DNA from: Streptomyces sp. NBC_00659
GTDB lineage: Bacteria > Actinomycetota > Actinomycetes > Streptomycetales > Streptomycetaceae
Direction of reading: 5' to 3'
Assembly (NCBI RefSeq): GCF_036226925.1
Contig: NZ_CP109031.1
Span: forward strand, 2,356,001 to 2,420,000
Length of the DNA: 64,000 nt
Each line of letters begins with the position of its first letter. Within the stretch, counting starts at the first letter, position 1. The position numbers were made by a program, and so were the translations under genes. Under the pieces are notes generated by a model that did not search any database, was not told where the DNA came from, and was given only the letters and a program-made list of their open reading frames with translations. Positions 46,642 to 54,591 of the stretch are shown here, one piece after another.

Positions 46642-47226
46642 ATGACCGTGGACCCGAACGCCGCCACCCAGGGCTTCCCCTCCCCGCCGCCCGGCCACGG
46701 CCGCGCCGACGCGGCCCGCTACCTCGTCCCGGCCCTGGTCGCCGCGGCCGTCGCGGTCGGCCTCGGTGTCTACGGCAAGGTCCACGACCCCACGGGAACG
46801 GCCTTCAATCTCGCCGGTTTCAGCAGCACGGGCGCCGTGAAGTCCTGGCTGGCGACGACGGCGTTCTTCTTCGCCCTCGTCCAGCTCGTCTCGGCGCTCA
46901 TGATGTACGGGAAGCTGCCGGGCCCGGGCTGGGCGGCGAGGCTGCACCGGTGGTCGGGACGGATCGCGTTCCTGGTGGCGGTACCGGTCGCGGTCCACTG
47001 TCTGTACGCGTTGGGCTATCAGACGTACAGCACACGCGTCATGTGGCACTCGCTCCTGGGGTGCTTCTTCTTCGGTGCCTTCAGTGCCAAGATGCTGCTG
47101 CTCCGCTCGGAGCGCCTGCCCGGCTGGCTGCTGCCCGTCGTCGGCGGACTCGTCTTCGCCGTGCTCACCGCCGTCTGGCTGACATCCGCCTTCTGGTTCT
47201 TCCGTACGTTCGGAGTGACGACATGA
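46642..47226 (+). CDS. DUF6529 membrane protein (possible b-type haem protein)
   Basis: A 194-residue protein with four membrane helices. His residues lie at membrane-helix positions: LHRWSGR, VAVHCLYALG and VMWHSLLG, like haem-binding His of cytochrome b561/ferric-reductase families. GGGAG is 6 bases before ATG 46642. Stop overlaps the Rieske start (ATGA), so a partnership with the Rieske lipoprotein in membrane electron transfer is likely, but redox function is inferred. Confidence 0.78.
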   Translation: MTVDPNAATQGFPSPPPGHGRADAARYLVPALVAAAVAVGLGVYGKVHDPTGTAFNLAGFSSTGAVKSWLATTAFFFALVQLVSALMMYGKLPGPGWAARLHRWSGRIAFLVAVPVAVHCLYALGYQTYSTRVMWHSLLGCFFFGAFSAKMLLLRSERLPGWLLPVVGGLVFAVLTAVWLTSAFWFFRTFGVTT

Positions 47227-47633
47227 CCGACCGCTCGACGCGGCGCACCGTGATCCTCGCCGCGGGGGCGTCCGCGCTGCTCGCGGGGTGCAGCGAGTAC
47301 GGCGACAAGAACAGCTCCCCGGACGAGTCGCCGAAGGCGTCCAGCGGACAGCAGCTCGCCACGACGAGTGACATCCCGGTCGGCGGAGGCACGATCTTCA
47401 AGGACCAGAAGGTCGTGGTCACCCAGCCGGCGAAGGGCGACTTCAAGGCCTTCTCGGCGATCTGTACGCACGCGGGCTGCACGGTGAACAAGGTCGCGGA
47501 CGGCACCATCGACTGCCCTTGCCACGGAAGCAAGTTCAGTGTCGAGGACGGGGCGGTGAAGGCCGGCCCCGCGCCGCGTCCGCTGCCCGCGGAGAAGATC
47601 ACGGTGGAGGGAAACTCGATCCGCCTGGCGTGA
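47223..47633 (+). CDS. Rieske [2Fe-2S] lipoprotein
   Basis: A 136-residue protein with an Arg-rich n-region and lipobox LLAGC near residue 22, which may be Tat-dependent (STRRTVILAAG). Rieske ligands are complete: CTHAGC (Cys and His) and CPCHGSKF. It should be an extracytoplasmic electron carrier anchored to the membrane. ATG overlaps the DUF6529 stop. Confidence 0.92.
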   Translation: MTDRSTRRTVILAAGASALLAGCSEYGDKNSSPDESPKASSGQQLATTSDIPVGGGTIFKDQKVVVTQPAKGDFKAFSAICTHAGCTVNKVADGTIDCPCHGSKFSVEDGAVKAGPAPRPLPAEKITVEGNSIRLA

Positions 47634-47642
47634 GACGGCCCG

Positions 47643-47648
47643 TAGGCT
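47643..47648 (+). promoter_or_regulatory. Candidate leaderless promoter -10 box (TAGGCT)
   Basis: TAGGCT lies 6 bases before ATG 47655, with no SD, so the first RlaP-like gene is probably leaderless. Confidence 0.5.
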
Positions 47649-47654
47649 CCGGAC

Positions 47655-48479
47655 ATGCGCTCCGAAGCCCCCGTACCCCACGCGGCCCCGACAGGTCCGC
47701 CGGCCCCGGCACAGCCTGCGTCCTCCGCTCTCGCGGGGTCGCCCGTGCCGTCCGGCTCGCCCGCCCCGGCGGTACCGGAGGCCGGGATCCCGCTGGTGCG
47801 GGACCACACGGTCTACTCCTGTGTGATGGGGTCACGCGCCTTCGGGCTGGCCACGGACGGCAGTGACACGGACCTCCGGGGCGTCTTCCTCGCCCCGACC
47901 GCGCTGTTCTGGCGGTTCGAGAAACCTCCGACCCATGTCGAGGGCCCGGCGCCGGAGCAGTTCAGCTGGGAACTGGAGCGGTTCTGCTCGCTCGCGCTGC
48001 GCGCCAACCCGAACATCCTGGAGTGCCTGCACTCCCCGCTCGTCGCGTACGTGGACGACACCGGCCGCGAACTCCTCGACCTGCGCCAGGCTTTCCTCTC
48101 CCGTCAGGCGCACGAGACGTTCACCCGCTACGCCCTGGGCCAGCGCAAGAAGCTGGAGGCCGACGTCCGTACGCACGGCGCCCCGCGCTGGAAGCACGCC
48201 ATGCATCTGCTGCGCCTGCTCATGAGTGCGCGCGATCTGCTGCGCACCGGCGCCCTGACGATCGAGGTCGGGGAGGAGCGCGAGCCGCTGCTGGCGGTGA
48301 AGCGGGGCGAGGTGCCCTGGAGCGAGGTCGAGCGCTGGATGCTCCGGCTGGCCACGGAGGCCGACGAGGCGGCCGTCGGCAGCCCGCTCCCGCCCGAGCC
48401 CGACACCGCGCGCGTCGAGGACTTCCTGATCCGGGTCCGGCGGGCCTCAGTGCTCCGGGAGACCGCCGGAGACCGTTAG
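47655..48479 (+). CDS. RlaP-like nucleotidyltransferase 1
   Basis: A 274-residue protein with a Pro/Ala-rich N-terminal 45 residues, then YSCVMGSRAFGLATDGSDTDLRGVFLAP: the nucleotidyltransferase active site (GSxxxG ... SDxDxRG with catalytic Asp pair) of the RlaP/YcgL-type polymerase-beta superfamily. Helices following include LEADVRTHGAPRWKHAMHLLRLLMSARDLLRTG, typical of the family. RlaP proteins are linked to RNA repair. Its 3-prime end overlaps the convergent second RlaP gene by 33 bases. Function not established for this branch. Confidence 0.85.
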   Translation: MRSEAPVPHAAPTGPPAPAQPASSALAGSPVPSGSPAPAVPEAGIPLVRDHTVYSCVMGSRAFGLATDGSDTDLRGVFLAPTALFWRFEKPPTHVEGPAPEQFSWELERFCSLALRANPNILECLHSPLVAYVDDTGRELLDLRQAFLSRQAHETFTRYALGQRKKLEADVRTHGAPRWKHAMHLLRLLMSARDLLRTGALTIEVGEEREPLLAVKRGEVPWSEVERWMLRLATEADEAAVGSPLPPEPDTARVEDFLIRVRRASVLRETAGDR

Positions 48480-49265
48480 TCCTCCCGGGACCACGTCCTG
48501 GCCTCCCCCGAACCCGTCCAGCCGGACCCTGACCACGAAGGCCTGCAGAGCGTCGTACGCGGAGGCGGCGTCCGGCAGTTCGGAGGCCTCCTGTGCCTCG
48601 TCGAGGAGTACGTGCAGCCGCTCCACGTCCTCCTCCACACGGGCGCGCGGGATGTCCGCGGGCCCGTGTTCCCGTTCCGCCTTCGCGGCGATCAGGTCCG
48701 CGAGATACGCGGGAGAGGCGATCTGCCCGGCCAGCGTGGGCAGATCGGCCTGCACCTCCCCGCTGCGCATGAGGTGGATGCCGGTGAGCAGCACACGGAA
48801 CGTGTAGAGCAGCGGCTTGAGTTCGCCGCTCTTCTCGAAGAGCCGCCACTGTGTGGCCGCGAACCCCCGGTAGTGGTGGGCGTGGTGACGGGTGACGACA
48901 TCGGGGGCGAGCGAGATCAGCTCACGGTGTTCGTCGCTCGTGCGCACGACCAGCGGCGACAGGAGCTGCTCCAGCACATAGCCGTTGCGCCGCAGCATGA
49001 GGCGTACGAACTTGCGCAGGTCGTGGGTGACCAGGTCCATCTCGGTCCCGTCCCGGAACCACATGCGCGACCGGGTCTCCTCCGGCTCGCCCAGCCCGAC
49101 GAGGGCGGCCGTCGGCAGCACATGGACACCGCGCAGGTCGACGTCGGAGTCGCGGGACGGGAAACCGTACAGGTGCGCTCCGGAGACGGTCGCGAAGAGC
49201 ACGGGGTCGGGCTGTTCGCCCACCACGCTCGCGAGGTCGGCGCCGGGACCGAGGACGTCTGTCAT
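48447..49265 (-). CDS. RlaP-like nucleotidyltransferase 2
   Basis: A 272-residue paralogue: LFATVSGAHLYGFPSRDSDVDLRGVHVLP contains the G-S-variant (SGAHLYG) and the catalytic SDVD, followed by DLVTHDLRKFVRLMLRRNGYVLEQLLSPL, a conserved helix pair of the family, and PLLYTFRVLLTGIHLMRSGEVQADL. It starts 3 bases after the ADP-ribosylglycohydrolase gene and so is in the NrtR operon. The divergence from paralogue 1 is large, so they probably act on different substrates. Confidence 0.88.
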   Translation of the reverse strand: MTDVLGPGADLASVVGEQPDPVLFATVSGAHLYGFPSRDSDVDLRGVHVLPTAALVGLGEPEETRSRMWFRDGTEMDLVTHDLRKFVRLMLRRNGYVLEQLLSPLVVRTSDEHRELISLAPDVVTRHHAHHYRGFAATQWRLFEKSGELKPLLYTFRVLLTGIHLMRSGEVQADLPTLAGQIASPAYLADLIAAKAEREHGPADIPRARVEEDVERLHVLLDEAQEASELPDAASAYDALQAFVVRVRLDGFGGGQDVVPGGLTVSGGLPEH

Positions 49266-49268
49266 GGC

Positions 49269-50291
49269 TCAAGCATCCCAGAGCGCTCCCAGCGACATGA
49301 GGTCGCTCTGGTACTCGACGCGGTCGGCCCAGTCGGTCGGCCAGGCCTCGGAGCCGTGGTGGGCGCCCGCGAACGCCCCGGTCAGGCAGGCGATGGAGTC
49401 GGAGTCGCCCGAGGTGCAGGCGGCCCGGCGCAGCGCGGTGACGGGTTCGTCGACGAACATCAGGAAGCACAGCAGGCCGGTGGCGAACGCCTCCTCGGCG
49501 ATCCAGCCCTCACCGGTGGCCAGGCAGGGGTCGTCCTCGGGCGACGCGGTCCGCACGGCCTGGCGGAGGTTGTCCAGGACGGCGATGCACTCGTCCCAGC
49601 CGCGGGAGATGTACGCCTCGGGTGTGGCGTCGTGGCAGAAGGTCCACAGGTCGCCGAGCCAGCGCGAGTGGTAGCGGTGCCGGTTCTCGTGCGCGTACGC
49701 GAGCAGCAATCCGATCAGTTCCGCGGGCCGGGCGCCCTGGGAGAGCAGCCGGACGGTGTGCGCGGTGAGGTCCGAGGCGGCGAGCGCGGTGGGGTGGCCG
49801 TGGGTGAGCGCGGCCTGGAGCTGGGCGGCGCCGGCGCGCTGTTCGTCGCTGAGTCCGCGGGCGAGCCCGACGGGCGCCACGCGCATGTTGGCGCCGCAGC
49901 CCTTGGAACCGGTCTGGCTGGCCTCCTGCCAGCGGCGGTTCTCGTCCTTGAGGAGGTCGCAGGCGACCAGGCAGGTCCGGCCGGGGGCCCGGTTGTTCTC
50001 GGGCGACTGGTACCAGTCCACGAACTCCTCGCGGACCGGCCGTTCCATCCGCAGCGGGCCCAGCAGTCCGCGGTCCATGGCGGTGCGCAGTCCGTTGGCG
50101 AGCGCCAGGGTCATCTGGGTGTCGTCGGTGACGATCGCGGGCCTGGGCAGCGCCATCTGCCGCCAGGGGCCGAACTTCTCGAGGATGGCGGGCACGGTGT
50201 TGAACTCGGTGGGGAACCCGAGCGCGTCTCCGAGGGCCAGGCCGATGAGGGAACCGGTGGCTGCGCGTTTGGTCAGGGTCGTGCTGGTCAT
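49269..50291 (-). CDS. ADP-ribosylglycohydrolase (DraG/ARH family)
   Basis: A 340-residue protein with the metal-site motifs of the family: GLALGDALGFPTEF near residue 15, IVTDDTQMTLALA near 53 (Asp pair), and SGDSDSIACLTGAFAGAHHG near 300. It should hydrolyse ADP-ribose from modified proteins, nucleic acids or small molecules with Mg ions. AAGGA lies upstream of ATG 50291. It is 11 bases after the NrtR gene and 3 before the RlaP gene, a tight operon; its product ADP-ribose is a known NrtR ligand. Confidence 0.92.
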   Translation of the reverse strand: MTSTTLTKRAATGSLIGLALGDALGFPTEFNTVPAILEKFGPWRQMALPRPAIVTDDTQMTLALANGLRTAMDRGLLGPLRMERPVREEFVDWYQSPENNRAPGRTCLVACDLLKDENRRWQEASQTGSKGCGANMRVAPVGLARGLSDEQRAGAAQLQAALTHGHPTALAASDLTAHTVRLLSQGARPAELIGLLLAYAHENRHRYHSRWLGDLWTFCHDATPEAYISRGWDECIAVLDNLRQAVRTASPEDDPCLATGEGWIAEEAFATGLLCFLMFVDEPVTALRRAACTSGDSDSIACLTGAFAGAHHGSEAWPTDWADRVEYQSDLMSLGALWDA

Positions 50292-50302
50292 CGGGGCCGT
50301 CC

Positions 50303-51046
50303 TTACGAGGTGGGACGCAGCAGTGGTGGGTGCAGAACCTTGGCGCCGCCCGCGCGGTAGAGGGCGGCGGGTTTGCCGCGGCCGCCGGTGAGGCGTGCGG
50401 CACCGGGGACCTGCTCGACGAACCCCGGCGTGGCGAGGACCTTGCGCCGGAAGTTGGGCCGGTCGAGCGTGGTGCCCCACACCGTCTCGTAGACGTGCTG
50501 AAGCTCCCCGAGGGTGAACTCGGGCGGGCAGAAGGACGTGGCGAGGCAGGAGTACTCCAGCTTGGCGCCCACGCGTTCATGGGCGTCGGCCAGGATCCGG
50601 TCGTGGTCGAAGGCGAGCGGGCCGAGCGCGTCGAACGGCAGCCACCGGGCCTGCGCCGCGTCGCCGCCGCCGTGCGGTTCGGGCGGGTCGGGCAGCAGTG
50701 CGGCGAACGCGACGGAGACGACCCGCATACGGGGGTCGCGGTCGGGTTCGCTGTAGGTGCGCAGCTGCTCCAGGTGGAGTCCCGAGAGGTCCGACAGGCC
50801 GGTCTCCTCGGCGAGTTCACGCCGTGCGGCCGTCTCGGCGGACTCGCGGGGCAGCACGAAGCCGCCGGGCAGGGCCCAGCGGCCGGCGTACGGTTCCCGG
50901 CCCCGCTCGATCAGCAGGACCTGGAGTGCGCCCGCGCGTACGGTCAGGACGGCCAGGTCGACGGTGACGGCGAAGGGCTCGAAGGCGTACTTGTCATAGC
51001 CCTCGGGTGCCTCACCCCCCGGCGCGCGGTCTTCCCCTGTCGCCAC
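50303..51046 (-). CDS. nrtR: NrtR-type Nudix regulator (Nudix domain plus winged helix)
   Basis: A 247-residue protein with an N-terminal Nudix fold (box GFVLPRE...RRELAEETGL, complete) at about residues 60-85 and a C-terminal winged helix (FTLGELQHVYETVWGTTLDRPNFRRKV) at about 175-220. NrtR repressors bind DNA and respond to ADP-ribose in NAD metabolism; unusually, the catalytic box here is intact, so it may also hydrolyse. A double operator lies 18-49 bases upstream, so self-regulation is likely. First gene of the operon with draG-like and RlaP genes. Confidence 0.88.
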   Translation of the reverse strand: MATGEDRAPGGEAPEGYDKYAFEPFAVTVDLAVLTVRAGALQVLLIERGREPYAGRWALPGGFVLPRESAETAARRELAEETGLSDLSGLHLEQLRTYSEPDRDPRMRVVSVAFAALLPDPPEPHGGGDAAQARWLPFDALGPLAFDHDRILADAHERVGAKLEYSCLATSFCPPEFTLGELQHVYETVWGTTLDRPNFRRKVLATPGFVEQVPGAARLTGGRGKPAALYRAGGAKVLHPPLLRPTS

Positions 51047-51063
51047 CCTCGCGCCCCCTTTTT

Positions 51064-51080
51064 ATGGTCACCTTGACCAT
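51064..51080. promoter_or_regulatory. NrtR operator candidate 1 (perfect palindrome)
   Basis: ATGGTCA-CCT-TGACCAT, a perfect 7+3+7 inverted repeat upstream of nrtR. Confidence 0.75.
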
Positions 51081-51095
51081 GGTCATTACGACTAT
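51079..51095. promoter_or_regulatory. NrtR operator candidate 2 (imperfect palindrome)
   Basis: ATGGTCA-TTA-CGACTAT overlaps site 1 by two bases; centres are 15 bp apart. Five of seven half-site bases match. Confidence 0.65.
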
Positions 51096-51116
51096 AAAGG
51101 GAGCGGGGGGTGTCAA
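51091..51116 (-). promoter_or_regulatory. Probable nrtR promoter (TTGACA ... TATAGT)
   Basis: On the minus strand a perfect -35 TTGACA (51116-51111) is followed 14 bases later by TATAGT (51096-51091). The spacing is short for a sigma-70 promoter, so the exact -10 is unsure, but it is covered by or next to the operators. Confidence 0.45.
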
Positions 51117-51246
51117 CAAGGCTTTCGGCCGGTGCAGTTGTGACTCCCGGAGCCGGCGCGGGAGCCACGGCCTCCGTTCCGGGCCGGGAGCGCGGACGGT
51201 TTGCTCCGTTCACTGGTACAGACCGGCGGGGAACCGGGAAACGAAT

Positions 51247-51279
51247 CGGCCGGCCCCGGAGAAGTTCCGGGACCGGCCG
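51247..51279. terminator. Terminator hairpin after segregation operon
   Basis: A 14-bp stem with one mismatch (51247-51260 with 51266-51279), about 70 bases past the pseudouridine synthase stop on the minus strand. Confidence 0.65.
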
Positions 51280-51347
51280 TGTCACGCGCGGGATGTCCGC
51301 GGGCCGCGGGAGCCGTGGGGCTCCCGGGCCTCAGGGGGCTTCCGGGG

Positions 51348-52652
51348 TCAGAGACCGACCTCGGCCATGAGCATGCCGACCTCGGTGTTCGACAGGCGGC
51401 GCAGCCAGCCCGACTTCTGGTCGCCCAGGGTGATCGGGCCGAAGGCGACGCGCACCAGCTTGTCGACCGGGAAACCGGCCTCGGCGAGCATGCGGCGCAC
51501 GATGTGCTTGCGGCCCTCGTGCAGGGTCACCTCGACGAGGTAGTTCTTGCCGGTCTGCTCGACGACACGGAAGTGGTCCGCCTTGGCGTACCCGTCCTCC
51601 AGCTGGATGCCGTCCTTGAGCCGCTTGCCCAGGTCGCGCGGGATCGGGCCCACGATGTGCGCGAGGTAGACCTTCTTCACGCCGTACTTGGGGTGGGTCA
51701 GGCGGTGCGCCAGCTCGCCGTGGTTGGTGAGCAGGATGACACCCTCGGTCTCGGTGTCGAGCCGGCCCACGTGGAAGAGCCGCGTCTCGCGGTTCGTCAC
51801 GTAGTCGCCGAGGCACTGGCGGCCCTCGTTGTCCTCCATCGTGGAGACGACACCGGCCGGCTTGTTCAGCGAGAAGAACTGGTACGACTGCGTCGCGACC
51901 GTCAGGCCGTCGACCTTGATCTCGTCCTTCTCCGTGTCGACGCGGAGCCCCTGCTCCATGACGATCTCGCCGTTGACCTCGACCCTGGCCTGGTCGACCA
52001 GCTCCTCGCAGGCACGCCGGGAGCCGTAGCCCGCTCGCGCGAGGATCTTCTGGAGGCGCTCGCCCTCCTCCTCGGCGCCCGGGAACGTCTTGGGCAGCTT
52101 GATGTCCGGCTTGCCCGCGTACCGGTCCCGGTTGCGCTCCTCGGTCCGCGTCTCGTACTCACGGGAGCGCGCGGGCTCGGTGCGGCCGCCGCGCTGCTGG
52201 CCCTGCTTGGGGCCGCCCTTGGCGCCACCGCGCGCGGAGGCTCCGCGACCGGACTTCGGGCCTTCGTGCGTGCCGCCGGGGCCTACGTCGTAGCGACGCT
52301 CCTCGGGACGGGGCTTGCTGGGACGCTTCGGCTGGTCGTCGCGCCCCTGCGCCGAGCTCCTCGGCTGGAAGCCGCTCCCGCCGGTTCCCCGCGAGCCGCT
52401 CCCGCCGCTGCCGCGCGAGCCGCCGCCGCTCCCGCCGCGCGAGCCACTGCCACCGCCGGCCCCACGCGAGCCACCGCCGCCACCGCCGGCCCCACGGGAG
52501 CCACCGCCGCCACCGCCGGCCCCACGGGAGCCACCGCCACCGCCGCCGGCCCCACGGGAGCCACCGCCACCGCCGCTCCCGCCGGTTCCCCGCGGGTTGC
52601 CGCGCCCGCTGTTCCTGCCACTGCCGCCACTGCCGCTGCCACTGCTTCGCAT
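51348..52652 (-). CDS. RsuA/RluB-family 23S/16S rRNA pseudouridine synthase with RG-rich extension
   Basis: A 434-residue enzyme. About 185 N-terminal residues are Gly/Ser/Arg-rich with 10-residue repeats (GGGGGGSRGA), then basic Lys/Arg/Gln sequence. An S4 domain begins near RLQKILARAGYGSRRACEEL and the catalytic GRLDTETEGVILLTNHG (Asp nucleophile) follows. It isomerises a uridine in rRNA; the extension may help RNA binding. ATG 52652 overlaps the scpB stop (TGATG). This gene closes the segregation operon. Confidence 0.92.
   Translation of the reverse strand: MRSSGSGSGGSGRNSGRGNPRGTGGSGGGGGSRGAGGGGGGSRGAGGGGGGSRGAGGGGGGSRGAGGGSGSRGGSGGGSRGSGGSGSRGTGGSGFQPRSSAQGRDDQPKRPSKPRPEERRYDVGPGGTHEGPKSGRGASARGGAKGGPKQGQQRGGRTEPARSREYETRTEERNRDRYAGKPDIKLPKTFPGAEEEGERLQKILARAGYGSRRACEELVDQARVEVNGEIVMEQGLRVDTEKDEIKVDGLTVATQSYQFFSLNKPAGVVSTMEDNEGRQCLGDYVTNRETRLFHVGRLDTETEGVILLTNHGELAHRLTHPKYGVKKVYLAHIVGPIPRDLGKRLKDGIQLEDGYAKADHFRVVEQTGKNYLVEVTLHEGRKHIVRRMLAEAGFPVDKLVRVAFGPITLGDQKSGWLRRLSNTEVGMLMAEVGL
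52444..52590. repeat. 30-bp tandem repeats coding GGGGGGSRGA units
   Basis: Near-identical 30-bp units start at 52471, 52501 and 52531, with diverged or shorter units on each side. Being multiples of three, they keep the reading frame. Confidence 0.85.
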
Positions 52653-53308
52653 CAAAGTTCCGTCGTCGTCGTGTCGTCTGCGTCTGCGTCCGGTGCATCC
52701 GGATCGAACGACGGGACCCCTTCCAGCGTCTCGGCCTCGATCGCGTCCGCCTCGGGGAGGAAGGGCGCGAGCTCCGGGAGCTCGTCCAGACCACGCAGGC
52801 CCATTCGCTCCAGGAAGTAGTTCGTCGTCGTGTACAGGATCGCACCTGTTTCGGGTTCCGTGCCCGCCTCCTCGACCAGACCGCGCTGGAGGAGGGTCCG
52901 CATCACACCGTCACAGTTGACTCCGCGGACCGCGGAGACCCTGGACCGGCTGACCGGCTGGCGGTACGCGACGACGGCGAGCGTCTCCAGGGCCGCCTGG
53001 GTGAGCCGGGCCTGCTGGCCGTCCAGGACGAAGCGTTCGACGGCGCTCGCGTACGCGGGACGCGAGTAGAAGCGCCAGCCGCCCGCGATCAGTCTGAGCT
53101 CGAATCCGCGGCCCTGGACGGTGTACTCGTCGGCCAGGGCGCGCAGCGCGTCCGCGACCTGCCGCCGGGGCCGCTCCAGGATCTTGGCCAGGTGTTCCTC
53201 GGTGGCCGGCTCGTCCACGACCATCAGGACGGCCTCCAGGGCGGCCCCGAGATCGAGGTCGGCGACGGTGGGCGGCCCCGCGGGGGTGCCGGTGCTCTCC
53301 TCGCTCAC
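52652..53308 (-). CDS. scpB: Segregation and condensation protein B
   Basis: A 218-residue protein made of two winged-helix domains: ALEAVLMVVDEPATEEHLAKIL and LTQAALETLAVVAYRQPVSRSRVSAVRGVNCDGVMRTLLQRGLVEE, the hallmark ScpB sequence. It joins ScpA and Smc in the condensin complex. GTG 53308 overlaps the scpA stop (GTGA). The acidic C-terminal tail is poorly conserved. Confidence 0.95.
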   Translation of the reverse strand: MSEESTGTPAGPPTVADLDLGAALEAVLMVVDEPATEEHLAKILERPRRQVADALRALADEYTVQGRGFELRLIAGGWRFYSRPAYASAVERFVLDGQQARLTQAALETLAVVAYRQPVSRSRVSAVRGVNCDGVMRTLLQRGLVEEAGTEPETGAILYTTTNYFLERMGLRGLDELPELAPFLPEADAIEAETLEGVPSFDPDAPDADADDTTTTEL

Positions 53309-54573
53309 GCCTTCTCCTTCTCGCTCCCGCGCCCTGCCGCGTCCTTCGCCCCGCCCTTCGCCTCGCCCTTCGCCGTTTCCGCCGGCCGGTCGAACTCGTC
53401 CGTCACCCGCGGACCCTCGCCGTCCACCCCGCCCGTCCAGCGCACCAGGAGGTCCCCGAGAGCCTCCTCCTGGTCCAGGGCGACGGCCTTCTCCCGGTAG
53501 AGCTCCAGCAGGGCCAGGAAGCGGGCGACCACGGTGAGGGTGTCGTCGGTGTCCTCCACGAGCGAGCGGAAGCTCGCCTCGCCGAGTTCCCGCAGCCGCG
53601 CCATCACGATCCGGGCCTGTTCCTGCACGCTGACGAGCGGCGCGTGGATGTGGTCGACGTACACCTGGGGCTTGGGCCTGGGCTGCATCGCCTTCACGGC
53701 GAGCCTCGCGAAGCCCTCGGCCCCGATGCTGATGACGACCTCGGGCAGCAGTTCGGCGTACTGCGCCTCCAGGCCGACGGTACGGGGGTAGCGGCGGGCC
53801 TCCTCGTCGAGGCGCGCGTTGAAGATGTCCGCGATCTGTTTGTACGCGCGGTACTGCAGCAGCCGCGCGAAGAGCAGGTCCCGTGCCTCCAGCAGGGCCA
53901 GATCGGCCTCGTCCTCGACCTCGGCGGCGGGCAGCAGCCGGGCCGCCTTCAGGTCGAGCAGGGTCGCCGCGACGACCAGGAACTCGGTCGTCTGGTCGAG
54001 ATCCCAGTCCGGGCCCATCGCCCGGATGTGTGCCATGAACTCGTCGGTGACCTTGGACAGCGCCACTTCGGTCACATCGAGCTTGTGCTTGGAGATGAGC
54101 TGGAGCAGCAGGTCGAAGGGCCCCTCGAAATTCGAGAGCCGCACCTTGAAGACACCGCTCCCGGAATCGGCGGGAGCGCCGCCGGAATCCTCGTCGGCCG
54201 AGGGGGCCTCTCCGGCGCCCGCGCCGTCCGTACCGGGCCGCGGGGGGTCGCCGGGTGCCGTGGGCGCCTCGGTCGTCCCTCCGCCGCCCTCGGGCGGCTC
54301 CGCCGGCCCTTCCGGCGCCACGGAGGGCGCGGTGGGGCCTTCAGGCGTCCCCGGGGGCTCGGCCGGTGTCCCGGGCCCGCCGGGCCTCCCGGCGCCCTCC
54401 CGGGGCGTCTCGGGCGGCTCTGCGGGGGCCTTCGGGGGTTCGGCCGACGGGCCGGGCGGGACGGAAGGCTCAGGCGGTGCCTCGACCGGCCCCGGCGCGG
54501 TGCCGGGACCGCGCCCCAGCGCGCGCCGACGGCCGCCGGAGGCGGCTGACGGGGGCGGGACGTTCGAGGTCAT
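53305..54573 (-). CDS. scpA: Segregation and condensation protein A with long disordered N-terminus
   Basis: A 422-residue protein. The first 140 residues are Pro/Gly/Ala/Glu-rich and probably disordered. The kleisin core begins FKVRLSNFEGPFDLLLQLISKHKLDVTEVALSKVTDEFM, followed by TTEFLVVAATLLDLKAARLLP and the C-terminal winged-helix portion. It links Smc heads in the condensin ring with ScpB. No good SD precedes ATG 54573. The extension is a lineage feature. Confidence 0.95.
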   Translation of the reverse strand: MTSNVPPPSAASGGRRRALGRGPGTAPGPVEAPPEPSVPPGPSAEPPKAPAEPPETPREGAGRPGGPGTPAEPPGTPEGPTAPSVAPEGPAEPPEGGGGTTEAPTAPGDPPRPGTDGAGAGEAPSADEDSGGAPADSGSGVFKVRLSNFEGPFDLLLQLISKHKLDVTEVALSKVTDEFMAHIRAMGPDWDLDQTTEFLVVAATLLDLKAARLLPAAEVEDEADLALLEARDLLFARLLQYRAYKQIADIFNARLDEEARRYPRTVGLEAQYAELLPEVVISIGAEGFARLAVKAMQPRPKPQVYVDHIHAPLVSVQEQARIVMARLRELGEASFRSLVEDTDDTLTVVARFLALLELYREKAVALDQEEALGDLLVRWTGGVDGEGPRVTDEFDRPAETAKGEAKGGAKDAAGRGSEKEKA

Positions 54574-54591
54574 AACCGTCGAAGGCTACCG

